DNA of 64,000 nt, taken from the NCBI GenBank assembly GCA_901538445.1, contig LR594585.1, forward strand, positions 1,007,500 through 1,071,499, read 5' to 3'. Each line of letters begins with the position of its first letter. The first letter of the stretch is position 1. Positions 34,865-42,873 of the stretch are shown one piece after another. Position numbers and translations under genes: made by a program. This stretch comes from Gemmataceae bacterium (GTDB taxonomy: Bacteria > Planctomycetota > Planctomycetia > Gemmatales > Gemmataceae). The notes beneath the pieces were generated by a model, which saw only the letters and a program-made list of their open reading frames with translations, searched no databases and had not been told where the DNA came from.

Positions 34865-34980
34865 CTGAGTGGAGGGGAGAGGCCACTCAGAAGGTGCTTC
34901 GAATCAGCTCTGCTACTTCGACTACTCAGGTGCGTTGGCAGAGGGGAGAGGCTGCCAACCACCTGGGTAGTTGTATTTTT
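34865..34980 (+). ncRNA. Candidate twin-hairpin small RNA ending in a terminator
   Basis: Hairpin 1 (34865-34890) has stem CTGAGTGG/CCACTCAG. Hairpin 2 (34921-34971) has a 12-bp lower stem (ACTACTCAGGTG with CACCTGGGTAGT), one bulged C and an 8-bp upper stem (GTTGGCAG/CTGCCAAC). Both display the identical 10-nt loop AGGGGAGAGG. The second is followed by TGTATTTTT, so it doubles as an intrinsic terminator on the + strand. The region lies in the 535-bp gap between cysE (minus) and the DUF4058 gene. The 5' end is unknown. The same DNA would be a leader of cysE on the other strand. Confidence 0.55.
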
Positions 34981-35082
34981 GCGCCCGCCGGCTGTGTCAC
35001 CTCGCGACCCGTCCCCCGCACCGAACAACCGACCGCAAACTCATCCGCCCCGGTGGTACAATCACACCACGGAGGGCCGCCG

Positions 35083-35847
35083 ATGCCGTCGCCATTCCCC
35101 GGAATGAACCCCTACCTGGAACGCGCCAGCGTGTGGCCGTCGTTCCATCAAAACTTCCTCACAGCCGCTCTGTTCCAACTAACGGCACGACTCGGACCGG
35201 AGTACGTCGCCACGGTCGGAACCCGGATGTACATCCACGAACCACCGGCCGAGGAGCGCCGGCTCGTTGGACTGACTGACGTGGGCGTCTATCCGCCTTC
35301 CGGGGCGGTGAGCGGAGCGACCGCGGTGGCCGCTCCGGCATACGGAACCTTGCCCCTCGGCGTTCAGGTCGAGCGGGCACGGTTCCTCGAGATTCGCGAC
35401 AAGGACGGGTTCGGGCTCGTGACCGTTATTGAACTCTTGAGTCCCTCGAACAAGTACGCCGGCGACGACCACGAGCAGTACCTCCGGAAGCGCTGGGAGG
35501 TATTGCGCAGCCGAACGCACTTCGTGGAGATTGACCTGCTCCGCGGCGGCGGCCGGATGCCCCTCGATGGCCTGCCCGAGTGCGACTACTGCGCGATTGT
35601 GAGCCGAGTTGAGGAGCGGCCCCGGGTCGGGATCTGGGCCTGGCACCTGCGCGACCCCATCCCCGCCGTGCCGATCCCCATGCGGGAAGGCGACGCCGAC
35701 GTTCTCCTCGACGTTAAAGCGGTGCTCGATCAGGTCTACGACGGCGGGGGCTACGCGAAGTACACCTACAGCGGCCCGCCGGAGCCGCGGCTCGCCCCCG
35801 ACGACGCGGCGTGGGCCGCCCCGTTCCTCCCGCCCGCGCGGTCGTAA
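35083..35847 (+). CDS. DUF4058 family protein
   Basis: The product has 254 residues. ATG 35083 has GGAGGG 7 bp upstream, and TACAAT lies at 35057-35062. MPSPFPGMNPYLER-x-x-VW is the family's signature start. VTVIELLSPSNKYAGDDHEQYLRKRWEVL and FVEIDLLRGG, then RVGIWAWHLRDPIPAVPIP, follow. The E-I-D/E-L-L-SPSNK pattern hints at a PD-(D/E)xK-like core, but the role is unknown. DUF4058 is expanded in planctomycetes and cyanobacteria. Confidence 0.9.
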   Translation: MPSPFPGMNPYLERASVWPSFHQNFLTAALFQLTARLGPEYVATVGTRMYIHEPPAEERRLVGLTDVGVYPPSGAVSGATAVAAPAYGTLPLGVQVERARFLEIRDKDGFGLVTVIELLSPSNKYAGDDHEQYLRKRWEVLRSRTHFVEIDLLRGGGRMPLDGLPECDYCAIVSRVEERPRVGIWAWHLRDPIPAVPIPMREGDADVLLDVKAVLDQVYDGGGYAKYTYSGPPEPRLAPDDAAWAAPFLPPARS

Positions 35848-35875
35848 ACTAACGGCTCCCCTCCGGAGCCGCCCC

Positions 35876-37252
35876 ATGTTAACGACCGCCACGACACCTC
35901 CGCTCGCCGAGCGCTACACCGCCGAGTTCACCGGGTCGAAGGCGCGGTTCGAGCACGCGAAGCGGGTGTTCCCCACCGGCGTGACGCACGACACGCGGAT
36001 GATGGACCCGTTCCCCGTCTACGTCACGCACGCGAAGGGCGCGTACAAGTGGGACGTGGACGGCCACCAGCTCGTCGATTACTTCGTCGGCCACGGCTCG
36101 CACATCCTCGGCCACTGCCCCGACGACGTGGTGACGGCCGTGCAGGAGCAGATGGGGAAGGGGACGCACCCCGGCGCGTGCCACGACCTTGAGATCGAGT
36201 GGGGGCAACTCGTTCAGAAGCTCGTGCCCAGCGCCGAGCGCGTGCGGTTCACCGGCAGCGGCACCGAGGCCACGCTCATGGCGCTGCGGCTGGCGCGGCT
36301 GTTCACCGGCAAGCCGAAGTTCCTACGGTTCCAGGGGCACTTCCACGGGTGGCACGACTACGTCACCGTCTCGGCCGACCCGCCCTACGATGCGACCACC
36401 GTGCCCGGCGTGCCCGACGCGGTCGCCGGCCAGTGCGTCGCGGTGCCGCCCAACGACCTGAACGCGGTCGAGGCCGCGCTGAAGGCGGACCCGCAGATCG
36501 GTGCGGTGATCCTCGAACCGACCGGCGGGCACTGGGGCGCGGTGCCGATCCGCGGCGCGTTCCTCAAGGGGCTCCGCGACCTCTGCACGAAGCACGACAA
36601 GCTGCTGATCTTTGACGAGGTGATCTCGGGGTTCCGCGTGTCGCCGGGCGGCGCGCAGGCGCACTACGGCGTCACGCCCGACCTCACGACAATGGCGAAG
36701 ATCCTCGCGGGCGGGCTGCCGGGCGGGTGCTGTGCGGGCCGGGCCGACGTGCTCGCGTACATCGAGCCGCGGCCGGGCAAGCCGAAGATGAAGCACCCCG
36801 GGACGTACAACGCGAACCCGCTCTCGGCCGCGGCCGGCGTCGCGACGCTCCGGCGCATCGCAACGGGCGATCCGTGCCGCCTCGCGAACGAGGCCGGCCG
36901 CACGCTGCGGAACGAACTCAACGCGCTGTTCGAGTCGAGGAACTGGCCGTGGGTGGCCTACGGCGACTTCTCGATGGTGCGGGTCGTCCCCAATTACACC
37001 GGCGAGCGCCCGCGACCGGCGACCGGCGACACCGACGGCTTCGTGCCGTTCGGCGGCGACGTGAACGCCCTCGACGGACCCAAGGACATGAAGCTCGTGT
37101 TCGCCCTCCGCCAGGCGATGCTGCTGAACGGCGTGGACTGGTGGGGCCTGGCCGGCATGACGAGCTGCGCCCACACGCCCGACGTGGTGAACGCAACGGT
37201 GCGGGCGTTCGAGGCGTCCGTTGAGTCGGTCACGGCCGAGGGGCTGGTGTAG
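35876..37252 (+). CDS. Class-III aminotransferase (HemL-like fold)
   Basis: The product has 458 residues and begins 28 bp after DUF4058. It is PLP-dependent. RVFPTGVTHDTRMMDPFPVYV and WDVDGHQLVDYFVGHGSHILGH open the domain. RFTGSGTEATLMALRLAR is the phosphate-binding region, LLIFDEVISGFRVSPGGAQAHYG contains the Asp that contacts the pyridine, and TTMAKILAGGLPGG holds the Schiff-base Lys. It resembles glutamate-1-semialdehyde aminomutase but has a different N-terminus from true HemL, so the substrate is unknown. Confidence 0.88.
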   Translation: MLTTATTPPLAERYTAEFTGSKARFEHAKRVFPTGVTHDTRMMDPFPVYVTHAKGAYKWDVDGHQLVDYFVGHGSHILGHCPDDVVTAVQEQMGKGTHPGACHDLEIEWGQLVQKLVPSAERVRFTGSGTEATLMALRLARLFTGKPKFLRFQGHFHGWHDYVTVSADPPYDATTVPGVPDAVAGQCVAVPPNDLNAVEAALKADPQIGAVILEPTGGHWGAVPIRGAFLKGLRDLCTKHDKLLIFDEVISGFRVSPGGAQAHYGVTPDLTTMAKILAGGLPGGCCAGRADVLAYIEPRPGKPKMKHPGTYNANPLSAAAGVATLRRIATGDPCRLANEAGRTLRNELNALFESRNWPWVAYGDFSMVRVVPNYTGERPRPATGDTDGFVPFGGDVNALDGPKDMKLVFALRQAMLLNGVDWWGLAGMTSCAHTPDVVNATVRAFEASVESVTAEGLV

Positions 37253-37279
37253 AATGCGGGGACACGGGAGGGCGCGGCG

Positions 37280-37552
37280 ATGACACTGGCAGAGATGGAG
37301 CAGAAGATCGCGAAGCTCGAAGCCGAGTTGAACCTGCTGCGGCACGAAGTCCTGCGGCTCAGGGGCGTGGACGTGATCCCCGGCATCGGCCCGATCGGGA
37401 TGTTCCGGGACGACCCATCGTTCGCGGACACGGTGAAGTTTGGGAAGGCGTACCGCGACAAGGTCAACAAGGCGTCGCTGAAGGAGTTCGACAAGGAACA
37501 GGCCGAAGCCAAGAAGAAGGCGAAGTCACGGAAGCCCAATGCTCGTGCTTGA
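37280..37552 (+). CDS. Coiled-coil antitoxin-like protein upstream of a PIN gene
   Basis: The product has 90 residues. The N-terminal coiled coil (MTLAEMEQKIAKLEAELNLLRHEVLRL) is followed by IPGIGPIGMFRDDPSFADTVKFGKAYRDKVNK and a Lys-rich tail. This layout matches small planctomycete proteins encoded just before VapC-type toxins. The gene overlaps the PIN frame by 14 bp in another reading frame, the usual toxin-antitoxin coupling. A TAGAAT box overlaps the stop of the preceding gene (37250-37255). Confidence 0.7.
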   Translation: MTLAEMEQKIAKLEAELNLLRHEVLRLRGVDVIPGIGPIGMFRDDPSFADTVKFGKAYRDKVNKASLKEFDKEQAEAKKKAKSRKPNARA

Positions 37553-37961
37553 CACCGACGTGCTCTCGCACATCTAGAACGGCGGCCCGATCGCCACCCG
37601 CGTCCGCGACCGGATCGCAGCGAGCGGCGACACCGCGTTCGTAACGGTCGTCACGCTGGAAGAGCAACTCCGCGGCCGGCTCGCGGACTGTGCCCGTGCA
37701 AACAACCCTGACCGCTACGTTGCGGCGGCCAGGAGACTCCGCTTGACTCACCTTGAGTATAAAGGCCGCAATCTGCTCGATTTCGACGAAGCGGCCGCGG
37801 CGGTGTTCCGGAACCTCAAGGCGGCGAGGGTCCGCATCGGCACGATGGACCTGCGGATCGCGTCGATCGTCCTGGCCCACGACGCCACTCTCATCACGAT
37901 GAACGTGCGGGACTACGAATAGGTTCCCGGCCTGCGGTTCGAGGACTGGTCGGTCGGTTAA
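37539..37961 (+). pseudogene. PIN-domain (VapC-like) toxin interrupted by two amber codons
   Basis: From ATG 37539 the frame reads MLVLDTDVLSHI, then TAG (37575-37577), then a full PIN core: VTVVTLEEQLRGRLADCA, LDFDEAAAAVFRNLK, IGTMDLRIASIVLAHDATLITMNVRDYE. A second TAG (37920-37922) precedes VPGLRFEDWSVG and the TAA at 37959. The acidic residues (D5, E in TLEEQ, D in TMDLRIA) are present. In relatives both TAG positions are commonly Gln, so single C-to-T changes explain them. The nuclease is probably inactivated while the antitoxin stays intact. Confidence 0.85.
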
Positions 37962-38560
37962 CTGTTCACGTCTGCGTCGCCCCGCTGCTTCCGCTTTGCC
38001 TCTTCACGCGCCTGAGACACGGGATCGGGCCTCATCAACTCCCGCTCGGCCGCGGTGTAGGGAGCCCAGCCCAGGCGCATCAGGGGGAGCGGGGCGAGAT
38101 CGCCTTCACGACGAACGACACCCAGATCGACGGCGACACAATCCCCGCTCCAGGCGTGTTGGCGGGCGACGGTGATTGTGTCGCAGTAATGCACTTCGCG
38201 AGCGCACTCGGCGCAGAACCGCACCGTGGCGCTATCGGTCGGGAAGAGTTGCTCCCACTTCTTGGGGCAGACGAAGGAGAACTGCACGCCGCAATTTTCG
38301 ATGTCGAGTTGGCTCACCACGGCCAGCCAACTCACATCAAGAGTGGTGGCCAGTTCCTGCAGCCGCCGCACCGCCGCGGACCGTTCGGCAGTCTTCTTTG
38401 TCGGGAGTGTCGGTAACCGAAGTTCGGTTCGGATGAACTCGGCCTTCGCCGCGCTCACCGGGTCGCCGCGCTCGTCGAGCCAGTCGGCGTAGACGAGGCG
38501 AGTCGTGTCGTCGGCGGGGTTGTCGCGGAACTTCTGGAGGAACCCGTCTTCGTCGTTCAT
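37958..38560 (-). CDS. TIGR02996-domain protein
   Basis: The product has 200 residues, ATG 38560. The N-terminal motif DEDGFLQKFRDNPADDTTRLVYADWLDERGDP is the TIGR02996 repeat domain, massively expanded in Gemmata-type genomes and of unknown function. LATTLDVSWLAVVSQLDIENC is the usual linker. The second half has a zinc-ribbon-like CPKKW...CAECAREVHYC segment. The 3' end converges on the PIN pseudogene, overlapping by 4 bp. Confidence 0.85.
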   Translation of the reverse strand: MNDEDGFLQKFRDNPADDTTRLVYADWLDERGDPVSAAKAEFIRTELRLPTLPTKKTAERSAAVRRLQELATTLDVSWLAVVSQLDIENCGVQFSFVCPKKWEQLFPTDSATVRFCAECAREVHYCDTITVARQHAWSGDCVAVDLGVVRREGDLAPLPLMRLGWAPYTAAERELMRPDPVSQAREEAKRKQRGDADVNS

Positions 38561-38684
38561 GTGCGCCTCCGGGTTCGGGTGGCATCGTGCCCACTCGGAC
38601 ACCACCGCCCCGGGGCGGGTTCGCGAGGCCCGAAGCCGGGCATCGAGCGCGCGACTTTGCGTCGGCTTCGCTCACGCAAGCCGC

Positions 38685-39707
38685 TCACACGCCGAACCAC
38701 CCCCGCACGTCAGCGGCTCGCGGGTGCGTGAGCCAGTCGAGGGCGGTGCCGGATGCCTCGCGGAGCTTCAGCCAGTCGATCACCCTCGCGAACGCGCCGC
38801 CGGCCAGCCCGTTGGCGATCACCGCCGCGCCCTGGGCCGCGTGCTTCACCCACGCGCCCGACAGGTCGCCCGTGTCGTGCAGCTTGAACGCGCTCGACGG
38901 AAACGCGGCCAGCGCTTGCTGCACGAGGTCCGGGTCGGCTCTGAGCAGGCTGCCGCCGTAGTAGATGTGTTCGATGCCGTGGACGTTCAGCATCCCGAAC
39001 AGGGTCTTCGCGAATGACTCGCGGAACGCCGCCCGGCCGGTCGCGCCGTCGGGGGCGTCTGCGATGCCGCCGCGGAACAGGTCCGCCTTCGCGAGCGGCG
39101 ACAGCAGGTACGCGGCCTCGCCGTCCCACGCGCCGCCCGACCGCGCGCCGAGCATCCCGGTCGTGCCGCCGGCCCCGTCCACGATCTGCCGGTCCTTCAG
39201 GACGACGATCGCGGTGAACGCCGAGCCGAACTCGACCACCGCGGCCGGTGCGTCGCTGTCGTGCTGTGCGAGGGCGAGCGCGGCAACGCACAGCTTGTCG
39301 GCGGTGCCGAGATCGACCTTGTTCAGCTTCCGGTGAGCGGGGACCGTCGGGAGGTGGATCACGCCGGGGAGGAACACGACCGGCAGGCCCGAGTCGCGGA
39401 GCGCCCGGCACACCGCGGTGAACCCGCCGACCCCGCGGGCGCGGCCCCGCTCGTCCGGCCGCACCAGCGACATGAGTTCGAGCTGTGCGTCGGTGCAGTC
39501 GGCGGCGCGAACGAGCGGCAGGCCGTACCCCGACGGCCCGGCGATCACGTCGAACGGGCCGTTCTCGCGGAGCCACCGGACGGGCAGGGCGGGGTCCGTG
39601 CGGAGTTCGTGCGGCTCGAACCGCACTTGCGCGACCGCGTGCCGCTCGTCGAGCGCGACGATGTCGAGCGAACTGGTTCCCGGGTCACACCCCGCGACGC
39701 GGATCAT
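38685..39707 (-). CDS. DUF1464 family ASKHA-type protein
   Basis: The product has 340 residues. VAGCDPGTSSLDIVALDE is the phosphate-1 loop of the acetokinase/hexokinase/Hsp70 superfamily. DAPAAVVEFGSAFTAIVVLKD is the second loop and YYGGSLLRADPDLV the adenosine region. This is the DUF1464 arrangement, annotated in archaea as butyrate-kinase-like. It lies on the same strand downstream of fae and mtdB, and its start overlaps the preceding gene's end by 23 bp. A role in the H4MPT cofactor or C1 pathway is inference from that position. Confidence 0.8.
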   Translation of the reverse strand: MIRVAGCDPGTSSLDIVALDERHAVAQVRFEPHELRTDPALPVRWLRENGPFDVIAGPSGYGLPLVRAADCTDAQLELMSLVRPDERGRARGVGGFTAVCRALRDSGLPVVFLPGVIHLPTVPAHRKLNKVDLGTADKLCVAALALAQHDSDAPAAVVEFGSAFTAIVVLKDRQIVDGAGGTTGMLGARSGGAWDGEAAYLLSPLAKADLFRGGIADAPDGATGRAAFRESFAKTLFGMLNVHGIEHIYYGGSLLRADPDLVQQALAAFPSSAFKLHDTGDLSGAWVKHAAQGAAVIANGLAGGAFARVIDWLKLREASGTALDWLTHPRAADVRGWFGV

Positions 39708-40347
39708 GTGCTCGCACCCTGGTGGGCCGCTGCCTCAGCGCCCGCAACCCGAGCGGCACGAGCGCGATCGCGCCGAGCAGCAGGCCCGCGGGCTCGGGCG
39801 TCAGGTGCGCCGGCGGGTTCGGGCCGACCCACACGTTGAGGGCCGGCTCGGTGGTGCCGTACCAGTTGTCGCCCCAGACCGTGTAGTCGTTCCCGCCCAG
39901 TGTAACGGTCCGCGCGTCCATGAACCACCAGTACGTCGTGCCGGTCCAGCCGCCGCCCGTCGAGTACTGGTTGTACATGTGCGCCCGGCCCCCGAAGCGG
40001 AGGTCGGCGGACGCGCCCGAGGCCGCGTCGGTCAGCCGCACGTCGAGGGTGAAGTACCCCTCGTTGTTCCAGTGGGTGGTGCCGTCCGGGTGGACGTGCC
40101 GCGGGAGCGGGGGCGCGAGCCGCCACGGCTCGTACGCGACCACCGGTACCTGGGTGGGCACGCCGGCCGCCGGGTCGAACGCGAGCGCACCCGGGGTGAG
40201 GGGGCTCAGCGTCGTGCCGAGCGCCGGGGCACCGGGCTCGGTCCAGAACTGGGTCGGGACGAGCGAGAACGCGATGGGGCCGGCGGCCGCGACCGCCGGG
40301 GCAACGAGGGCCGCGACCGTTACGAAGACAAGTCTGCGAACATACAT
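39685..40347 (-). CDS. PEP-CTERM-type exported protein
   Basis: The product has 220 residues. It has a signal peptide (MYVRRLVFVTVAALVAPAVAAAGP). The C-terminus TPEPAGLLLGAIALVPLGLRALRQR is a PEP-CTERM sorting signal: Pro-Glu-Pro, a membrane segment, then basic residues. Such proteins are processed by an exosortase; none is in the window. The body (HPDGTTHWNNEGYFTLDVRLTDAASG, TGTTYWWFMDARTVTLGGNDYTV) is a beta-rich extracellular domain without a recognised enzyme motif. Confidence 0.82.
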   Translation of the reverse strand: MYVRRLVFVTVAALVAPAVAAAGPIAFSLVPTQFWTEPGAPALGTTLSPLTPGALAFDPAAGVPTQVPVVAYEPWRLAPPLPRHVHPDGTTHWNNEGYFTLDVRLTDAASGASADLRFGGRAHMYNQYSTGGGWTGTTYWWFMDARTVTLGGNDYTVWGDNWYGTTEPALNVWVGPNPPAHLTPEPAGLLLGAIALVPLGLRALRQRPTRVRAHDPRRGV

Positions 40348-40424
40348 TTGCCGCTCCGGGTGAAAGTGGGCGGCAGAAGATACGATGAGTGCGGAAACCG
40401 GGTCAACCCGGAGTTGGGGGCCGC

Positions 40425-41291
40425 CTATTTCTGCTCCAGCGCGAGCTGGTACACCTCTTCGGCGTCGAGGACGAGGTTGTTGGCGGTGAACAGCTTGGCG
40501 ACCGCGGCCTTGTGCAACTTCATCTTCACGCCGCCGACGCCGATCGCGCCGTAGCACACGGTGCCCCCGTGGTCGACCCCCGCGTCGAACAGCTCGATCC
40601 CCTCGATGCCGGCCGGCGGCACGCCGTTCAGGTCGATCGCCACCTTCAGCGTCTTGCACGTGTCGCGGATCTTCTTGGGCAGCAGCACGGCCTTCGCCGC
40701 GCCCGCGGCAATCACCAGCGTGCGGCCGTCGAGGGCCGGCGGGCCGTCGGCCGACGAACTCACGCCGACCGCTTCGAGCTTGGCGTCGGGCACGAACTTC
40801 CGCACCGCGGCGCACACCGCCTCGGCCTTGTCCTTGTGCCGCGAGCCGACGCGGACGTGCCCGCCGCACCGGGCGAGCAGCCGCACGACCCGCTGGCCGA
40901 CCGGCCCGGTCGCGCCGAGGACGAGCGACTTCGCGGTCCCCAGGTCGAGGTGCCGGGCCGCGGCCCGGACCGCGGCGGCGGCGGTCGTGTTCGCGCCGTT
41001 GGAGTCGAGCAGCACGGAGACGCGGAACGGGTCGAGCGCGGCCTTGACCGCGGCGACGAGCGCCTCGCCGGCCGCCACGTCGGACCCGCCGACGAAGATC
41101 GCGGTGCGGTGCAGGTCCTTCACCCCGCGGGTGAAGATGCACCCGTGGACGAGCGGGGTCACCGTCTCGGGGGTCACGCCGCCGTAGCTGAAGACGTGCT
41201 GGGCCCCGGCGTCGACGGCGACGACGCGGTCGAACACGCTCGGGAGCGGGTCGGTGTCGAGCTGCACCAATATGGTCTGCTTCTCGGACAT
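40425..41291 (-). CDS. mtdB: NAD(P)-dependent methylene-tetrahydromethanopterin dehydrogenase
   Basis: The product has 288 residues, the family length. It oxidises methylene-H4MPT to methenyl-H4MPT in the cytoplasm. ILVQLDTDPLPSVFDRVVAVDAGA opens the protein. GGSDVAAGEALV, VLLDSNGANTTAAAAV and LVLGATGPVGQRVVRLLARCG (Rossmann loop), then VCYGAIGVGGVKMKLH, are MtdA/MtdB hallmarks. The neighbour fae, transcribed ahead of it, supports the H4MPT rather than the folate enzyme. Confidence 0.93.
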   Translation of the reverse strand: MSEKQTILVQLDTDPLPSVFDRVVAVDAGAQHVFSYGGVTPETVTPLVHGCIFTRGVKDLHRTAIFVGGSDVAAGEALVAAVKAALDPFRVSVLLDSNGANTTAAAAVRAAARHLDLGTAKSLVLGATGPVGQRVVRLLARCGGHVRVGSRHKDKAEAVCAAVRKFVPDAKLEAVGVSSSADGPPALDGRTLVIAAGAAKAVLLPKKIRDTCKTLKVAIDLNGVPPAGIEGIELFDAGVDHGGTVCYGAIGVGGVKMKLHKAAVAKLFTANNLVLDAEEVYQLALEQK

Positions 41292-41331
41292 GATCGGAGG
41301 TGACCGGCGGGTCATGAAGGGGTAAATGGGT

Positions 41332-41388
41332 GAAGGGGTGAACGGGCGAGAAGAAAGGGGCGTCACCCCCTCACCCGTTCACCCCTTC
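41332..41388. repeat. 19-bp inverted repeat between fae and mtdB
   Basis: GAAGGGGTGAACGGGCGAG (41332-41350) faces CTCACCCGTTCACCCCTTC (41370-41388) with one mismatch. It occupies the 108-bp fae-mtdB gap and may modulate the mRNA ratio. Confidence 0.65.
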
Positions 41389-41399
41389 TCCTCAACGGG

Positions 41400-41900
41400 T
41401 CACTCGAACGGGTGCTTGGTGTCCTTCTTGGCGATGATCTCGTCGATCGACGGCGACGCCTTCATCGCGTTCTTGATCGCGAGCTTCACGGCCTCGTAGT
41501 TGTTCTTGTAGATCTTCTTGTTGTCGTTGGCGCTCGGGGCGATGAACACGCCGCAGACGATGACCCAGTCCTCGGCCTTGTCCTTGGGGAGCAGGCCGTC
41601 GACGACGCTGTCCACGACGGCGCGGGCGACCGCGGCCTGGGCCGGGCCGAACATCTGCATGACCTGGCCCGACTTCTTCATCGTCACCTTGGTGACGGTG
41701 ACGGTCGCGGGCTTGGCCGGGATGTTCGGGGAGACGACCGCGAGCAGGTTCGTGTGCCCGGCGCTCTGGTTGGCGAGGGCGTTGGCGAACGCGGTGCCAA
41801 CGGGGCCGTCCTTCGGCCCGATCAGGAGGTCGATGTGGGCCACGTTGTCGAGGTCGCTGCCCTCAATGACCAGGCCCTCGCCGACGTAAAACGCGGACAT
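41400..41900 (-). CDS. fae: Formaldehyde-activating enzyme
   Basis: The product has 166 residues, typical of Fae. It condenses formaldehyde with tetrahydromethanopterin. GEGLVIEGSDLDNVAHIDLLIGPKDGPVG includes the catalytic His in NVAHIDL. AFANALANQSAGHTNLLAVVSPN, KPATVTVTKVTMKK and QMFGPAQAAVARAVVDSV are all highly conserved. It forms one transcription unit with mtdB. The 386-bp gap upstream contains the 20-bp-spaced repeat noted at 42170. Confidence 0.97.
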   Translation of the reverse strand: MSAFYVGEGLVIEGSDLDNVAHIDLLIGPKDGPVGTAFANALANQSAGHTNLLAVVSPNIPAKPATVTVTKVTMKKSGQVMQMFGPAQAAVARAVVDSVVDGLLPKDKAEDWVIVCGVFIAPSANDNKKIYKNNYEAVKLAIKNAMKASPSIDEIIAKKDTKHPFE

Positions 41901-42169
41901 GAGACGCTCCGTTCGTGGGAGTGGAAAATTTGTAAGCCGACCGCATTGATGTAAGCTGCGGGACGTGCGAAGGCAACCGGATTCCCCCGACGGGCGTTTC
42001 GGCGGGTCCGGTGCGGCGCTCCGGTTCGGGCGGTGTCGCGCCCGAACCGGGGCGCCGGAACTCACAGCAAGACAGGTGGATCGGAAAGGCGAGCCGGCCC
42101 GCTGGGCCGGGTGGGGTGCGAAATGGTTCTGGCGGAAGTGGGGGGACCGGTCTCCAGAAACACCGAAAA

Positions 42170-42219
42170 CTCTTCAGAAAGACGCGAAACCCTTCAGAAG
42201 CAACGACAACCCTTCAGAA
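42170..42219 (+). repeat. Three CTTCAGAA boxes at exact 20-bp spacing
   Basis: CTTCAGAA recurs at 42172-42179, 42192-42199 and 42212-42219, each preceded by a pyrimidine-rich C/T step and AAC. The period equals about two helical turns, which suits tandem binding by one protein. The site lies about 270 bp upstream of fae and just past the 3' end of the small membrane protein gene. Confidence 0.45.
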
Positions 42220-42286
42220 CCAACACGCGGCGCACCAGAGGAATGGCTCCCGAGTCGACCGAACCGGGACCGGGATCCGGCCCCGG

Positions 42287-42556
42287 TCAGATGATGCTGC
42301 CGTCGCTCTGCGGGGAGTCGTCGCCGACCCGGGACAGGAGCCACGCCATGAAAATGAGCGCCGCGACGACGCCGATGATGAGCAGGACGCCCAGCTCGGG
42401 GCTCCCGGCGGGCGGGGCGTCGGCGACCTCGGCGTGCGCGACCTCGGTGGTTCGCGTCGCGAGCGACGACGGGGCCGGTGCGGCCGCGGCCGGCACGGCG
42501 GCCGCGAGCGCGAGGACCGCAACGAGCACGCGAACCCTGGTGAGTGTGGCAAACAT
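42287..42556 (-). CDS. Small single-pass membrane protein
   Basis: The product has 89 residues. It has a signal-like N-terminus (VRVLVAVLALAAAVPAAAA), an acidic/Ala-rich spacer and a C-terminal membrane segment (PELGVLLIIGVVAALIFMAWLLSRVG). I recognise no family. The start is supported by GGAGGGCG upstream on the coding strand. The 317-bp gap on the far side holds only hairpins. Confidence 0.6.
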   Translation of the reverse strand: MFATLTRVRVLVAVLALAAAVPAAAAPAPSSLATRTTEVAHAEVADAPPAGSPELGVLLIIGVVAALIFMAWLLSRVGDDSPQSDGSII

Positions 42557-42763
42557 CGGACGCCCTCCCGGACCGGCGGTTCCGCTTCTCCCTACTGGCG
42601 GGACACTGAACTCTACCGTATTGTTCGCGCCCCGGGCCCCGGGATGAAGCGGAATCGGCGGAATCCGACAGGGCTGAAGGCAGACAAAGGAGAAGACGGG
42701 GAAGACAGTCGGGCACGGGCACTGGCACGCACGCGGGCACGGAGAGGACGGGCGAGCCTCTCT

Positions 42764-42794
42764 CCTCGTCGCACCGCTCCGCGGTGCGACGAGG
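42764..42794. terminator. 14-bp hairpin downstream of the SEC-C/TPR gene
   Basis: CCTCGTCGCACCGC (42764-42777) pairs exactly with 42781-42794 across a TCC loop. A smaller palindrome, GCGACTCGC-GGA-GCGAGTCGC, follows about 40 bp on. Both lie past the minus-strand gene's 3' end. Confidence 0.5.
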
Positions 42795-42873
42795 GGAGAT
42801 TGACGCCAACATCTTCCCTGGTGCGCCGGGGTGCGACTCGCGGAGCGAGTCGCCTACTGTGTGCGCACCCGAC

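Noticed and set aside
35876-37252. Assignment of the class-III aminotransferase as hemL
   Set aside because: The PLP motifs fit, but the N-terminus (FPTGVTHDTRMMDPFPVYV) differs from the GGVNSPVR-type start of true HemL. The substrate is left open.
37575-37922. TAG read as Gln (recoded amber) to explain the two stops in the PIN gene
   Set aside because: Other genes here end in TAG (for example at 20577, 37250, 56943 and 62885), and no CTA-anticodon tRNA is present in the array, so general recoding is unlikely.
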